A stretch of 64,000 nt of DNA from Micromonospora aurantiaca ATCC 27029 (GTDB lineage: Bacteria; Actinomycetota; Actinomycetes; Mycobacteriales; Micromonosporaceae), in assembly GCF_000145235.1 (NCBI RefSeq), contig NC_014391.1:4782001-4846000 (forward strand). Direction: 5' to 3'. Position numbers and translations under genes: made by a program. Of this stretch, positions 16,003 through 24,439 are shown in pieces. Position 1 is the stretch's first letter; each line of letters opens with the position of its first letter. The notes below the pieces were generated by a model. The model was not told where the DNA came from. It worked only from the letters and a program-made list of their open reading frames with translations, and did no database searches.

Positions 16003-18219
16003 CCCGCGGCCGCGCAGCCAGCGCAGCACGTCGGAGGGCAGCTCGCTCTCCTGGCGCTGCTCGCGGCGGTCCGGCTCGGTCCGGCGGGGCGGCTGCGGGC
16101 GCTGCGGGTCGCCGACCAGCGCCCGGCTCGGCGCGGTGAAGTCGGCCACCGGCTTGCCGGCGAGCGCCGTCTTGATGGTCCGGGCCACCGCGTCGATCAC
16201 CTTGGCCTGCACGGCGGAGCCGACCAGGTCGGTGACGTCGTCCGGGTTGGCGGCGATGCCGGCGACCGCGACCTGCGGGGTGTAGCCGACGAACGTCTCG
16301 GTGGCGTTGCGCTCCGAGCTGCCGGTCTTGCCGGCCACCGGGCGGCCGACGATCCGGTCGACGGCGGTGGCGGTGCCGCCGTTGCACTGGTCGAACGCGG
16401 ACTGCTGGCCGACCGGGCAGCGGGCCGCGTCGGTGGCGGCGCGGGCCACGTCCGGTTCGAGCACCCGCTTGCAGGACGGCTGCGCCACGTCGACGGCGCC
16501 GCCGTCCGGCGCGGTCACGGAGACCACCGGCAGCGGCGTGCAGTACGTGCCCTCGGCGGCCACCGTGGCGTACGCGTTCGCCAGGTCCAGCGGGGTGGTG
16601 GCGGCGACGCCGAGCGTGAACGCGCCCCAGTTGGCGGCGTTGTCGCGGGCGAACGCGGCGTCGGAGTCGGCCCGGAAGGTGATGCCGAGGCGCTGGGCCA
16701 TCTCCACCACCTTGTCCTCGCCGACCTGCTCGGCCAGCCAGACGAAGTACGTGTTGACGGAGCGGCCGAAGCCGTCCCACATCATCCGGTAGCCGTCCAT
16801 CCACTGCGGGTTGGCGTTCGCCGGGCACCACGTGCCGTCGCAGTTGCCCTCGTCGTCCGAGGCGTACCGGGTGGGCAGCCTGCTGGGGGCGTCGAAGCCG
16901 GTGGACAGCGGCTTGCCGGCCTCCAGCGCGGCCAGCATGGTGAACATCTTGAACGTCGAGCCGGCCTGGTAGCCGTCGACGCTGGCGCCGCCGGAGATCA
17001 GCGGGTTGACCGTGTTCGGGTGGTTGGCCTGCCCGTCCGGGTTGGCGTCGAGGCTGTAGTGCCGGTTCACCGCCATGGCGAGCACCCGGCCGGTGCCGGG
17101 CTCGACCGCCGCGATCGGCAGCGCCCGCTTGTTGCCGTACCCGTAGACCTTGGTGGCCTGCTCCTGCGCGGTCTGCTGGATCTCCGGGTCGAGCGTGGTG
17201 ACGACGCGGTAACCGCCCCGGCGCAGTGCCTGCTCCCGCTCCTCGGGCGTGCTGCCGAAGGCCGGCTGGGTGAGCCACCAGCGGCGCAGGTAGTCGCAGA
17301 AGAAGCCCCAGTCGTCGTGCCCCTGGGCGGTGGCGGTGCAGCCGTTGGGCTGGGCGGTCGGGCGCAGCGTCAGCGGCTCGGTCTTCGCGGCCGCGGCCTG
17401 CTGCGGGGTGATCGCGCCGGTCTCGGCCATCGCGTCGAGCACGTACCCGCGCCGGGCCAGCGCCTGGTCCTTGTCGCCGTCGATCGGGCTGTACGCGTCG
17501 GGCGACTGCACCAGGCCGGCGAGCAGCGCCGCCTCGCCCAGCGTCAGGTCGGCCGGGGCCTTGCCGAAGTAGCGCTGGCCGGCGGCGGCGACGCCGTACG
17601 CGCCGGAGCCGAAGTACGCGATGTTGAGGTAGCGGTTGAGGATCTCGTCCTTTGAGAGCGACTGCTCCAGCGCGTTCGCGTACCGGATCTCCTGGAGCTT
17701 GCGCCCGACGGTCTGCTCGGTGGCGGCCTGCCGCTCCTCCGGGGTGCGGTTCGGGTCGGTCTTGAGCACGTTGCGGACGTACTGCATGGTCAGCGTGGAC
17801 CCGCCCTGCTCGGTGCCGCCGCCCTTGACGTTCGCCACCAGCGCGCGGGCGATGCCGCGCAGGTCAGCGCCGCCGTGCGAGTAGAACCGCCGGTCCTCGG
17901 CCGCGATGATCGCCTGCCGCATCACCGGGGCGATCTCGTCCAGCGACACGTCGGTGCGGTTCACGTCGTAGAACGTGGTGATCAGGGTGGTGCCGTCGTT
18001 GGCGTAGAGGTAGGAGCGCTGCGGCTGCACGGGGGTGCGCAGCGCGTCGGGCAGGTCCGCGTACGCGCCGAGCGCGGCCCGCGCGGCGAACCCGCCGAGC
18101 AGGCCGCCGGGAAGCGCGGCGAGCGCGAGGACGAGCCCGGCGAGCAGGCCGGCCAGCAGCACGGTGAACAGCCGCGACAGCGGCGACCTGGGAGACGGCA
18201 TGGACTCCAGGATTGCCAC
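16000..18219 (-). CDS. bifunctional class A penicillin-binding protein
   Basis: A 739-residue envelope enzyme that polymerises lipid II (glycosyltransferase) and cross-links stem peptides (transpeptidase). A short cytosolic tail and one signal-anchor (residues about 18-48) are followed by a GT51 domain (AIIAAEDRRFYSHGGADLRG near 100-120, QGGSTLTMQYVRN, NRYLNIAYFGSGAYGV) and a transpeptidase domain with the active-site AGSTFKMF (Ser near 421), GRSVNTYF (SxN) and VAGKTGSSE (KTG near 627). A Pro/Arg-rich tail ends the protein. GTG 18219 is used; ATG 18201 is in frame and possible. Its stop codon is contributed by the dyad repeat. No PASTA domain. Confidence 0.95.
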   Translation of the reverse strand: MAILESMPSPRSPLSRLFTVLLAGLLAGLVLALAALPGGLLGGFAARAALGAYADLPDALRTPVQPQRSYLYANDGTTLITTFYDVNRTDVSLDEIAPVMRQAIIAAEDRRFYSHGGADLRGIARALVANVKGGGTEQGGSTLTMQYVRNVLKTDPNRTPEERQAATEQTVGRKLQEIRYANALEQSLSKDEILNRYLNIAYFGSGAYGVAAAGQRYFGKAPADLTLGEAALLAGLVQSPDAYSPIDGDKDQALARRGYVLDAMAETGAITPQQAAAAKTEPLTLRPTAQPNGCTATAQGHDDWGFFCDYLRRWWLTQPAFGSTPEEREQALRRGGYRVVTTLDPEIQQTAQEQATKVYGYGNKRALPIAAVEPGTGRVLAMAVNRHYSLDANPDGQANHPNTVNPLISGGASVDGYQAGSTFKMFTMLAALEAGKPLSTGFDAPSRLPTRYASDDEGNCDGTWCPANANPQWMDGYRMMWDGFGRSVNTYFVWLAEQVGEDKVVEMAQRLGITFRADSDAAFARDNAANWGAFTLGVAATTPLDLANAYATVAAEGTYCTPLPVVSVTAPDGGAVDVAQPSCKRVLEPDVARAATDAARCPVGQQSAFDQCNGGTATAVDRIVGRPVAGKTGSSERNATETFVGYTPQVAVAGIAANPDDVTDLVGSAVQAKVIDAVARTIKTALAGKPVADFTAPSRALVGDPQRPQPPRRTEPDRREQRQESELPSDVLRWLRGRG

Positions 18220-18303
18220 GAAAGCCGCCTACCGGCCACCTCGCCAGGCAACTGTCAGTTACCTCACGGCAACCGTTCAGCTCCCGGCGGCCGGACGAAC
18301 CGG

Positions 18304-19107
18304 TCATCCGGCGCCGAGTGGGCCCTTCGGTGACGTCGGCGGCACCGGTGCGGCGGCGACGCTGGCGGCTGCGGCGTCCCGGGCGATGGTCTCGGGCACC
18401 AGGCGGCCGCTGCGGTAGCCGATGCCGATGCCGGCGACCAGCACGAAGATCACGCCGAACGTCTGGAGCGAGCCGATCAGCGCGCCGCCCAGGCCGAGCA
18501 GCGGGGCGGCGATCATCAGCATGGTCCCGTCGCCGTAGGAGAACATCCCGGACCGGGCGACCGACCAGCCGGTCAGGAACCAGCCCACGCTGTAGAGGGT
18601 GGCGCCGAACAGCACGATGCCGCGCGCGGTCACGCCGAACACCGGCGTCTGCTCGGCCAGCCCGGCGAACGGCAGCATCAGCACCATCCCGCCGATGCTC
18701 GCCAGCAGCCCGGCCAGCGCGACGCGGCGGCAGCGGGTGGCGGCGAGCAGGCCGGTGAGCGCGAGCAGGGCGAGCAGCCCCAGCCACACCGAGGCGACCC
18801 AGCCGACCAGGTAGAGCGGCCGGCCGTCGGCCGGATACGGGTCGTTGCCCACACCGCCGTCGCTGGCCATCGCCACCAGGCCGTAGAGGACCGCGTACGC
18901 CGGGAGCAGCCAGACCGCCGCGCGGGCGAACCGGCGGATCGACCAGGCCCAGGTCGCGTCGGTCGCAGGCGCTCCCGGGCCGGGTTCGGAGACGAACGGC
19001 AGGACCCCGAAACCCCCTCCGGTACGCCGGGAGCCGATCGGACCGGCGGGGTCGTGCGCGCCGGGGACCGGGGTACGGGAGAACAGCCGGTTCGCCGGGT
19101 CCTTCAT
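18304..19107 (-). CDS. integral membrane protein, unknown function
   Basis: A 267-residue membrane protein with about six to seven helices, starting near residues 62-80 (AAVWLLPAYAVLYGLVAM), 100-122, 128-148, 157-176, 186-205 and 210-232. The first 55 residues are hydrophilic and probably cytosolic. AGGTGAGG lies just before ATG 19107. I do not recognise a family. It lies upstream of the PBP gene on the same strand with 84 nt between, so co-transcription with the PBP is possible but not shown. Confidence 0.7.
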   Translation of the reverse strand: MKDPANRLFSRTPVPGAHDPAGPIGSRRTGGGFGVLPFVSEPGPGAPATDATWAWSIRRFARAAVWLLPAYAVLYGLVAMASDGGVGNDPYPADGRPLYLVGWVASVWLGLLALLALTGLLAATRCRRVALAGLLASIGGMVLMLPFAGLAEQTPVFGVTARGIVLFGATLYSVGWFLTGWSVARSGMFSYGDGTMLMIAAPLLGLGGALIGSLQTFGVIFVLVAGIGIGYRSGRLVPETIARDAAAASVAAAPVPPTSPKGPLGAG

Positions 19108-19148
19108 GCCTCACCTCGTTCGCGCCACGGGCGGCCCGGGACGCGCAA

Positions 19149-19212
19149 ACGGCGCTCCGGCCCTGCTCACCACCCGTCCTGGAACCGATGGTGGCAGTCG
19201 CCGGAGCGCCGT
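19149..19212. terminator. 12-bp-arm inverted repeat after the SPFH gene
   Basis: Perfect arms ACGGCGCTCCGG (19149-19160) and its complement (19201-19212) with a 40-nt loop that itself has a small CACC/GGTG stem. It lies between the SPFH stop and the next minus-strand gene and probably ends nfeD-SPFH transcription. Confidence 0.6.
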
Positions 19213-19236
19213 ATGAGGGATTCTCGGATTTGCCGG

Positions 19237-20343
19237 TCAGCCCCGCTCGCGCTGGTCCGCCGGGTCGTTCACCAGGCTGGCCGGGGACACCGGCTCCGGC
19301 GCGGGCAGACCCTTCGGGTTGTTGCCGCCGGTGGCCTGCGCCTCCGCCACGCGTACCTCGTCGTGGATCTCCTGGGCCGCGACGGCCGCGGCCTGGGCGG
19401 CCTCGGCGGCCTCCCGCTCGACCTCGCCGGCGCTCTTGGCGGCCTCCGGCGACGGCACGTCGCCAGCCATGTTCGCGAGCCCGCCCAGCGCGCCGCCCAT
19501 GCCCTCCAGGGCCTTGGTCAGCTCGGTCGGGACGATCCAGACCTTGTTGGCGGTGCCGTTGGCGATCTGCGGCAGCGCCTGGAGGTACTGGTACGCCAGC
19601 ACCTTCTGACTCGGGTTGGCGGTGTGGATCGCGTCGAAGACGGTACGGATCGCCTTCGCCTGGCCCTCCGCCTGGAGGATCCGGGCCTGCCGGTCACCGT
19701 CGGCACGCAGCACCGCGGCCTGCTTCTCACCCTCGGCGGTGAGGATCTGCGACTGCTTGTGCCCCTCGGCGTTGAGGATCGCGGCACGGCGGTCCCGCTC
19801 GGCGCGCATCTGCTTCTCCATCGAGTCGCGGATGCTCGGCGGCGGCTCGATCGCCTTGATCTCGACCCGGGTCACCTTGATGCCCCAGCGGCCGGTGGTC
19901 TCGTCCAGCACGCCGGACAGGTGCCGGTTGATCTCCTCGCGGCTGGTCAGCGCGCGCTCCAGGTCGAGCGAGCCGATCACGTTACGCAGCGTGGTGACGG
20001 TGAGCTGCTCGATGGCCTGGAGGAAGTTGGAGATCTCGTAGGTGGCGCGAACCGAGTCGACCACCTTGAAGTAGAGGACCGTGTCGATCGAGACGACCAG
20101 GTTGTCGGAGGTGATCACCGGCTGGGGCGGGAAGCTGACCACCTGCTCGCGCATGTCGACCTTGGTGCGCACCGCGTCGACGAACGGCACCAGCAGGTTG
20201 AGGCCCGGGTTCAGCGTGCGCTTGTACCGGCCCAGCCGCTCCACCACGTCCTGACGCTGCTGCGGCACGATCCGCACCGCCTTGAACAGCGTCACCACAC
20301 CGATCAACGCCACCGCGATCATCAGGATCGCCAGAAACTCCAT
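19237..20343 (-). CDS. SPFH/band 7 (stomatin-prohibitin) family protein
   Basis: A 368-residue membrane scaffold protein. An N-terminal hydrophobic helix (residues 1-20, MEFLAILMIAVALIGVVTLF) is followed by a band-7 domain (about 24-190; VPQQRQDVVERLGRYKRTLNPG, DMREQVVSFPPQPVITSDN), then a long helical, charged coiled-coil region (MRAERDRRAAILNAEGHKQS) and a low-complexity Ala/Glu tail. SPFH proteins oligomerise into membrane microdomains, usually with an NfeD partner, encoded here immediately upstream. ATG 20343 is chosen because AAAAGG is 8 nt upstream; a GTG at 20352 overlaps the nfeD stop but would sit on that ribosome site. Confidence 0.93.
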   Translation of the reverse strand: MEFLAILMIAVALIGVVTLFKAVRIVPQQRQDVVERLGRYKRTLNPGLNLLVPFVDAVRTKVDMREQVVSFPPQPVITSDNLVVSIDTVLYFKVVDSVRATYEISNFLQAIEQLTVTTLRNVIGSLDLERALTSREEINRHLSGVLDETTGRWGIKVTRVEIKAIEPPPSIRDSMEKQMRAERDRRAAILNAEGHKQSQILTAEGEKQAAVLRADGDRQARILQAEGQAKAIRTVFDAIHTANPSQKVLAYQYLQALPQIANGTANKVWIVPTELTKALEGMGGALGGLANMAGDVPSPEAAKSAGEVEREAAEAAQAAAVAAQEIHDEVRVAEAQATGGNNPKGLPAPEPVSPASLVNDPADQRERG

Positions 20344-20348
20344 ACCGT

Positions 20349-20822
20349 TCACCTTTTCGCTTCGGGCAGCTCACCCGGGGTGGAAATGTCGTCCTGCCAT
20401 ACCAGGGCGGTAGCGCCCCGGACCTTGATCACCTGCACCCGCTCACCCTCGGCGTACGTGCGCGTCGCGTCGTACGAGCGGGCCGTCCACAGCTCACCAT
20501 CGATCTTGACCATGCCCCGGTCGGCGTCGACCGGCTCCAGGACCACAGCGGTGGCCCCCTCCAGCGCCTCGACCCCGAACGGCTGCTCCCCGGTCTCCAG
20601 CGTCGGCCGGGCGTGCCGCCGGACCACCGGACGGACCACCGCCACCGACAGCGCCGACACCGCCGCGAAGACCACCGCCTGGAGCGCCACCGGCGCACCG
20701 AGCGCCGCGGCGCCGGCGGCGGCGAACGCCCCGACCCCGAACATGATCAGGAAGAGCGTCGTCGTGAAGATCTCGGCGACCGCTAATACCACACCCAGAA
20801 CGATCCAGAACACGGCGTCCAC
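20349..20822 (-). CDS. NfeD-family membrane protein
   Basis: A 157-residue partner of SPFH proteins. The N-terminal half has three hydrophobic helices (AVFWIVLGVVLAVAEIFTTT; LFLIMFGVGAFAAAGAA; ALQAVVFAAVSALSVAVV). The C-terminal NfeD1b OB-fold domain (residues about 83-145) contains EGATAVVLEPVDADRGMVKI, then DGELWTARS and VQVIKVRGATALV. The GTG at 20822 is preceded by CAGGAT with a 7-nt gap, possibly leaderless. Its stop overlaps the upstream end of the SPFH gene region, giving a two-gene operon for a membrane microdomain complex. It lacks the long protease domain of large NfeD proteins. Confidence 0.93.
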   Translation of the reverse strand: MDAVFWIVLGVVLAVAEIFTTTLFLIMFGVGAFAAAGAAALGAPVALQAVVFAAVSALSVAVVRPVVRRHARPTLETGEQPFGVEALEGATAVVLEPVDADRGMVKIDGELWTARSYDATRTYAEGERVQVIKVRGATALVWQDDISTPGELPEAKR

Positions 20823-20873
20823 GAGAACAATCCTGACACGTCAACGCACGTGTCATCGAACTGTCATGATCGC

Positions 20874-20879
20874 TAGGCT
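20874..20879 (+). promoter_or_regulatory. -10 hexamer TAGGCT for the serine hydrolase gene
   Basis: TAGGCT lies about 41 nt before the ATG at 20921, and a GAGGAGGA ribosome site is present, so this gene, unlike many neighbours, has a conventional leader. Confidence 0.4.
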
Positions 20880-20920
20880 CGGCACGGCGTACCGCGGCAC
20901 CCGCCGACGAGGAGGACGAC

Positions 20921-22231
20921 ATGCCCCTGCTGCCCGAGACCGCGCGTCAGGTGGACCTGCTGGTCGCCCGGGCCCAGGCCGAGGGGCGTGGTCCCTCGCT
21001 CGCCCTCGGCGTGGTCCGCGACGGCCGGCTGGCGCACCTGGCGGTCGCCGGTGCGACGCCCCGCCCGGACGGCGACCTCCAGTACCGGGTCGGCTCGATC
21101 ACCAAGACCATGACCGCGGTGCTGGTGATGCAGCAGCGCGACGCCGGCCGGCTGGCGCTCGACGACCCGCTCGACGCCCACCTGCCCGGCACCCCGGTCG
21201 GCACGGTGACGGTGCGCCACCTGCTCGGGCACGTCAGCGGCCTGCAACGCGAGCCGGACGGCGACTGGTGGGAACGCGCCGAGGGCACGGACCTGGACAC
21301 GCTGCTGGCCGGGCTGACGCCGGACAAGATCGCCCATCCGCCGCACTTCGTCTACCACTACTCGAACCTGGCGTACGGGCTGCTCGGCGCCGTGCTGGAA
21401 CGGATCACCGGCACCCCGTGGGCGGACCTGCTGACCGAGCGGCTGCTGACACCGCTGGGCATGCGCCGCACCACGTACCACCCCACCGAGCCGTACGCCC
21501 CCGGTTACGTCGTGCACCCGTGGCACGAGACGCTGCGGGAGGAGCCGCGTACCGACACCGGGGCGATGGCCCCGGCCGGGCAGCTCTGGTCGACGGTCGA
21601 GGACCTGGGCCGCTGGGCGGCGTTCCTGGCCGACCCGGACCCGGCGGTGCTCTCCCCCGCCACGCTCACCGAGATGTGCGCCCCAGTGGTGATCAACGAC
21701 CTGGACTCGTGGACCGGCGGCCACGGCCTCGGCGTGGAGCTCTACCGGGTCGGCGACCGGGTGTACGTCGGGCACGGCGGCTCCATGCCCGGGTACGTCG
21801 CCGGCCTGGCCGTGCACCGGCCCACCCGCACCGCCGTGGTCAACTTCGCCAACGCGTACGGGCTGCGCGGCCACCACGTCGGCGCGCTCGGCCGGGAGGC
21901 GCTCACGCTGGCGCTGGACGCCGAACCGGCCGCGCCCGCCCCCTGGCGCCCGGCCGGCCCGCCCGCCGCCGACGTGGCCGCGCTGACCGGCCGCTGGTGG
22001 TGGATGGGCGGCGAGTACGAGTTCCGCGTCGACGCCGCCGGTGACCTGGTCGGCGGTCAGGTGGGCAGGCCGGTGCTCCGGTTCACCCCGGAGGGCCCGG
22101 AGCGGTGGCGGGGCCGCTCCGGCTCCCAGGACGGCGAGATCCTCACCGTCATCCGAGACGGTTCCGGCACCCCGACAGCCCTGGACATAGCCACCTTCGT
22201 CCTGACCCGCACCCCCGACGAACTCCCCTGA
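20921..22231 (+). CDS. class C beta-lactamase-fold serine hydrolase
   Basis: A 436-residue serine hydrolase of the beta-lactamase/DD-peptidase/esterase superfamily. Seen: catalytic SITK (residues 59-62), YSN at about 147-149, and a YVGHGGSMPG motif near 285 that replaces KTG. A C-terminal domain of about 110 residues (GRWWWMGGEYEFRVDAAGD) resembles the lipocalin-like domain attached to many of these hydrolases. No signal peptide is evident, so it is probably cytosolic and an esterase or peptidase rather than a resistance beta-lactamase. GAGGAGGA is placed correctly before the ATG. Substrate unknown. Confidence 0.88.
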   Translation: MPLLPETARQVDLLVARAQAEGRGPSLALGVVRDGRLAHLAVAGATPRPDGDLQYRVGSITKTMTAVLVMQQRDAGRLALDDPLDAHLPGTPVGTVTVRHLLGHVSGLQREPDGDWWERAEGTDLDTLLAGLTPDKIAHPPHFVYHYSNLAYGLLGAVLERITGTPWADLLTERLLTPLGMRRTTYHPTEPYAPGYVVHPWHETLREEPRTDTGAMAPAGQLWSTVEDLGRWAAFLADPDPAVLSPATLTEMCAPVVINDLDSWTGGHGLGVELYRVGDRVYVGHGGSMPGYVAGLAVHRPTRTAVVNFANAYGLRGHHVGALGREALTLALDAEPAAPAPWRPAGPPAADVAALTGRWWWMGGEYEFRVDAAGDLVGGQVGRPVLRFTPEGPERWRGRSGSQDGEILTVIRDGSGTPTALDIATFVLTRTPDELP

Positions 22232-22308
22232 CAGCCCCACCCGCCCCGCCCGCGGCCGCCCCCACCCGCGCCCGCCCCACCCCGCCCCGCCCAGCCCCGC
22301 CTCGCCCC

Positions 22309-22383
22309 CGTCGATCTTGCACTTGCGGCCCGCACTTCGCCCCATATGCCCGATCCACGCGGACCGCAACTGCAAGATCGACG
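22309..22383. repeat. GATC-type long inverted repeat B
   Basis: Arms of 25 bp (22309-22333 and 22359-22383) with two mismatches and a 25-nt loop. The left arm starts CGTCGATCTTGCACTTGCGG. It lies in the gap between the convergent serine hydrolase and DUF3097 genes, 23 bp from element C. Confidence 0.88.
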
Positions 22384-22408
22384 CACACTCCGGCCACCCC
22401 CACCCCGG

Positions 22409-22465
22409 TGATCAAGGAGTTTGTGTCGGCGTTGATCTCCGATACGCCCACAAATTCCTTGATCA
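22409..22465. repeat. GATC-type long inverted repeat C
   Basis: Arms TGATCAAGGAGTTTGTG (22409-22425) and 22449-22465, with one G-T-compatible mismatch and a 23-nt loop. The arm is identical to that of element F (62.9 kb) while the loops differ. Confidence 0.9.
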
Positions 22466-22529
22466 ACCAGGCGAGAGGCGCCCGGGACCGGGACGGGGGT
22501 TCGGGGCGGGCGGCGTTGGTGCACGGCGG

Positions 22530-22601
22530 GTCCGGGGGCGACCGTGACCGGCGCAGGGATCAAGCCTGACCGCCCGGAGCCGGGCACGGTCGCCCCCGGA
22601 C
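22530..22601. repeat. 17-bp inverted repeat without GATC ends
   Basis: Perfect arms GTCCGGGGGCGACCGTG (22530-22546) and its complement (22585-22601), loop 38 nt. It is the third long dyad in the same 438-nt convergent gap. The remaining sequence to 22669 is simple C/A-rich DNA in which I see nothing more. Confidence 0.85.
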
Positions 22602-22669
22602 CCCAACCGCAACCACAACCCTGACAGCAAGCACAGCCCGGAGAGCGACCACGACCGGGCAGCGACGGA

Positions 22670-23482
22670 TCACCCGGGCTCGGTGACGAAATCGATCAGG
22701 CGCTCCATCGCGTTGATCAGCGGCGTCTCAACGTCGGCGAAGCTGTCCACCCGGGACAGGATGTGCCGCCACATGTCGGCCGGCTCGCCCACCCCGAGCG
22801 CCGCGCAGACGCCCTCCTTCCAGGGCTGCCCCGGAGGCACCACTGGCCACACCGCGATGCCGAGCGCCGCCGGGCGTACCGCCTGCCACACGTCGACGTA
22901 CGGGTGCCCGGTGACCAGCACGTGCGGCGAGTTGACGCGGGCCACGATCCGGCTCTCCTTCGAGCCGGGCACGAGGTGGTCGACGAGCACGCCGAGCCGG
23001 CGCCCCGGGCCGGGGCCGAACGCGCGTACCTCGTCGGCGAGCGCGTCGATGCCGTCCAGCGGTTCCACCACCACGCCCTCGATGCGCAGGTCGTCGCCCC
23101 AGATCCGCTCGACCAGCGCGGCGTCGTGCACGCCCTCCACCCAGATCCGGCTGGCCTTGGCGACCTGCGCCCGTACGCCGTCCACAGCGATCGACCCGGA
23201 CGCGGTACGCCGGCGCGCGGCGGGCACCGGGACGCGGACCGGCCGTCGTAGCGTGACCGGCTTGCCGTCGAGCAGGAACGCGGCGGGCAGCAGCGGGAAG
23301 TTGCGCCGCCGGCCGTGCCGGTCCTCCAGCACCACCGCGCCGGAGTCGAAGCCGACGACGGCGCCGCAGAATCCGGAGTCGGCGTCCTCGACCACCAGGT
23401 CGGGTTCGGCGTCGACCTCGGGGGTCACCTTCCGTCGTCGCCAGTCGCCGGCCAGCACGTCCCCGTCGTATCGCCCCGCCAT
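22670..23482 (-). CDS. DUF3097 family protein
   Basis: A 270-residue cytosolic protein matching the actinobacterial DUF3097 family. The first about 95 residues form a beta-rich domain (LVVEDADSGFCGAVVGFDSG; LEDRHGRRRNFPL). The second part has a Toprim-like look: SRIWVEGVHDAALVERIWGD, then VVVEPLDGID and LGVLVDHLVPGSKESRI with DxL/VTGHPYVDVW, suggesting a metal-dependent nucleic-acid-related activity (inference, no proof). ATG 23482 lies 7 nt after TAGCGT, so a leaderless transcript is likely. It is convergent with the serine hydrolase and has no operon partner. Confidence 0.8.
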   Translation of the reverse strand: MAGRYDGDVLAGDWRRRKVTPEVDAEPDLVVEDADSGFCGAVVGFDSGAVVLEDRHGRRRNFPLLPAAFLLDGKPVTLRRPVRVPVPAARRRTASGSIAVDGVRAQVAKASRIWVEGVHDAALVERIWGDDLRIEGVVVEPLDGIDALADEVRAFGPGPGRRLGVLVDHLVPGSKESRIVARVNSPHVLVTGHPYVDVWQAVRPAALGIAVWPVVPPGQPWKEGVCAALGVGEPADMWRHILSRVDSFADVETPLINAMERLIDFVTEPG

Positions 23483-23489
23483 GCCGCTG

Positions 23490-23495
23490 ACGCTA
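23490..23495 (-). promoter_or_regulatory. -10 hexamer TAGCGT for the DUF3097 gene
   Basis: TAGCGT (23495-23490) ends exactly 7 nt before the ATG at 23482. Confidence 0.5.
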
Positions 23496-23631
23496 ACCAG
23501 TGCCCCGGCGTGTCGCCCGGCGACGCGCCGACCGGGCCGTCATCCGTCGGCACGAAACGGTGCGAAGGGGGTAGTTGGGGCCAGGTCGCGCCGCCGGTGC
23601 GGCAGCCGAGACAGCAGCGGCGCGGAGCACG

Positions 23632-23637
23632 TACCCT
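23632..23637 (+). promoter_or_regulatory. -10 hexamer TACCCT, leaderless start
   Basis: TACCCT ends 6 nt before the ATG at 23644; no ribosome site. Confidence 0.45.
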
Positions 23638-23643
23638 TTCCGC

Positions 23644-24438
23644 ATGTCCTCCCCCGCAACGGGCGCGGCCACGCTGGCTGCGCGCCGGTCGAGCCGGTTC
23701 GTCGCCTGGGTGCGTGCCTGGCGCGCCGGCCTGGTGCCGTTCGACGAGGTGGCCGACGCCGTCGCCGGCGACGAGGAGCACCTCGTCGCCGACGCCCCGG
23801 GCACCTGGACCGACGTGTCGCTGCGGGAGGCCCTGCCCAGCCTCGCCAAGCATTCACCCGACGACATCCGCCTGGTGCTGCCCGCGCCCGGCGACCCGCG
23901 CGGCCTGCCCGGCCCGGGCGCATTCGCCGGGGCGGCGCTGGTGGCGGGCGAGGCGGTGGTGGCGAGCGGGATGGGGCTGGTGCCCGAGGTCCGTACGCAC
24001 ACGTCCGGCTCGGGGATGACCTGGGAGACGGTGCTCTGGCGGGTCCATCCGCTGCCGGCGGACGCACCGAAGGCGTCTCTGGCCACGCCGGGTGCGGCGG
24101 AGGCCGAGGCCGAACTCGCCGCCGTGCTGGCCGAGACCACCGCGACGCTGACCCGGCTGGACGTCGCGCAGTGGCGGCCGGAGCTGGCCGGTGCGCTCGC
24201 CGCGCTGCGCCGCCCGGACGGCGCCACCGACCTGCCGCCCGGCTTCGATCCGCGGGCCCGCCGCCTGTTCGCCCGCGCCGCGGTGCTGGACCGGGTGCTC
24301 GCGCTGGCCGGCGAGAGCGCACCGGGCGGCGCGGTCAACACCTACGAGGCGCAGCAGCGGGACGCGGCGCTGCGTCCGCTCACCACCGCGTGCCGGCAGG
24401 CCCTGGTGGCCGCCTGCAACGCGCCGCTGCGGCTCTAG
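23644..24438 (+). CDS. conserved hypothetical protein, IS-tagged at its stop codon
   Basis: A 264-residue soluble, Ala-rich protein that I do not recognise. Visible segments: AARRSSRFVAWVRAWRAGLV, RLVLPAPGDPRGLPGPG, a Gly-rich TSGSGMTWETVLWRVHPLP, and a helical C-terminus (DAALRPLTTACRQALVAACN). It starts at ATG 23644, 6 nt after TACCCT. The stop TAG (24436-24438) lies inside the 6-bp target duplication of the following insertion sequence, so the protein is intact but its 3' untranslated region has been replaced. Confidence 0.65.
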   Translation: MSSPATGAATLAARRSSRFVAWVRAWRAGLVPFDEVADAVAGDEEHLVADAPGTWTDVSLREALPSLAKHSPDDIRLVLPAPGDPRGLPGPGAFAGAALVAGEAVVASGMGLVPEVRTHTSGSGMTWETVLWRVHPLPADAPKASLATPGAAEAEAELAAVLAETTATLTRLDVAQWRPELAGALAALRRPDGATDLPPGFDPRARRLFARAAVLDRVLALAGESAPGGAVNTYEAQQRDAALRPLTTACRQALVAACNAPLRL

Positions 24439-24439
24439 C

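Noticed and set aside
20921..22231. Antibiotic-resistance beta-lactamase
   Set aside because: No signal peptide and an HGG motif in place of KTG; better described as a serine hydrolase.
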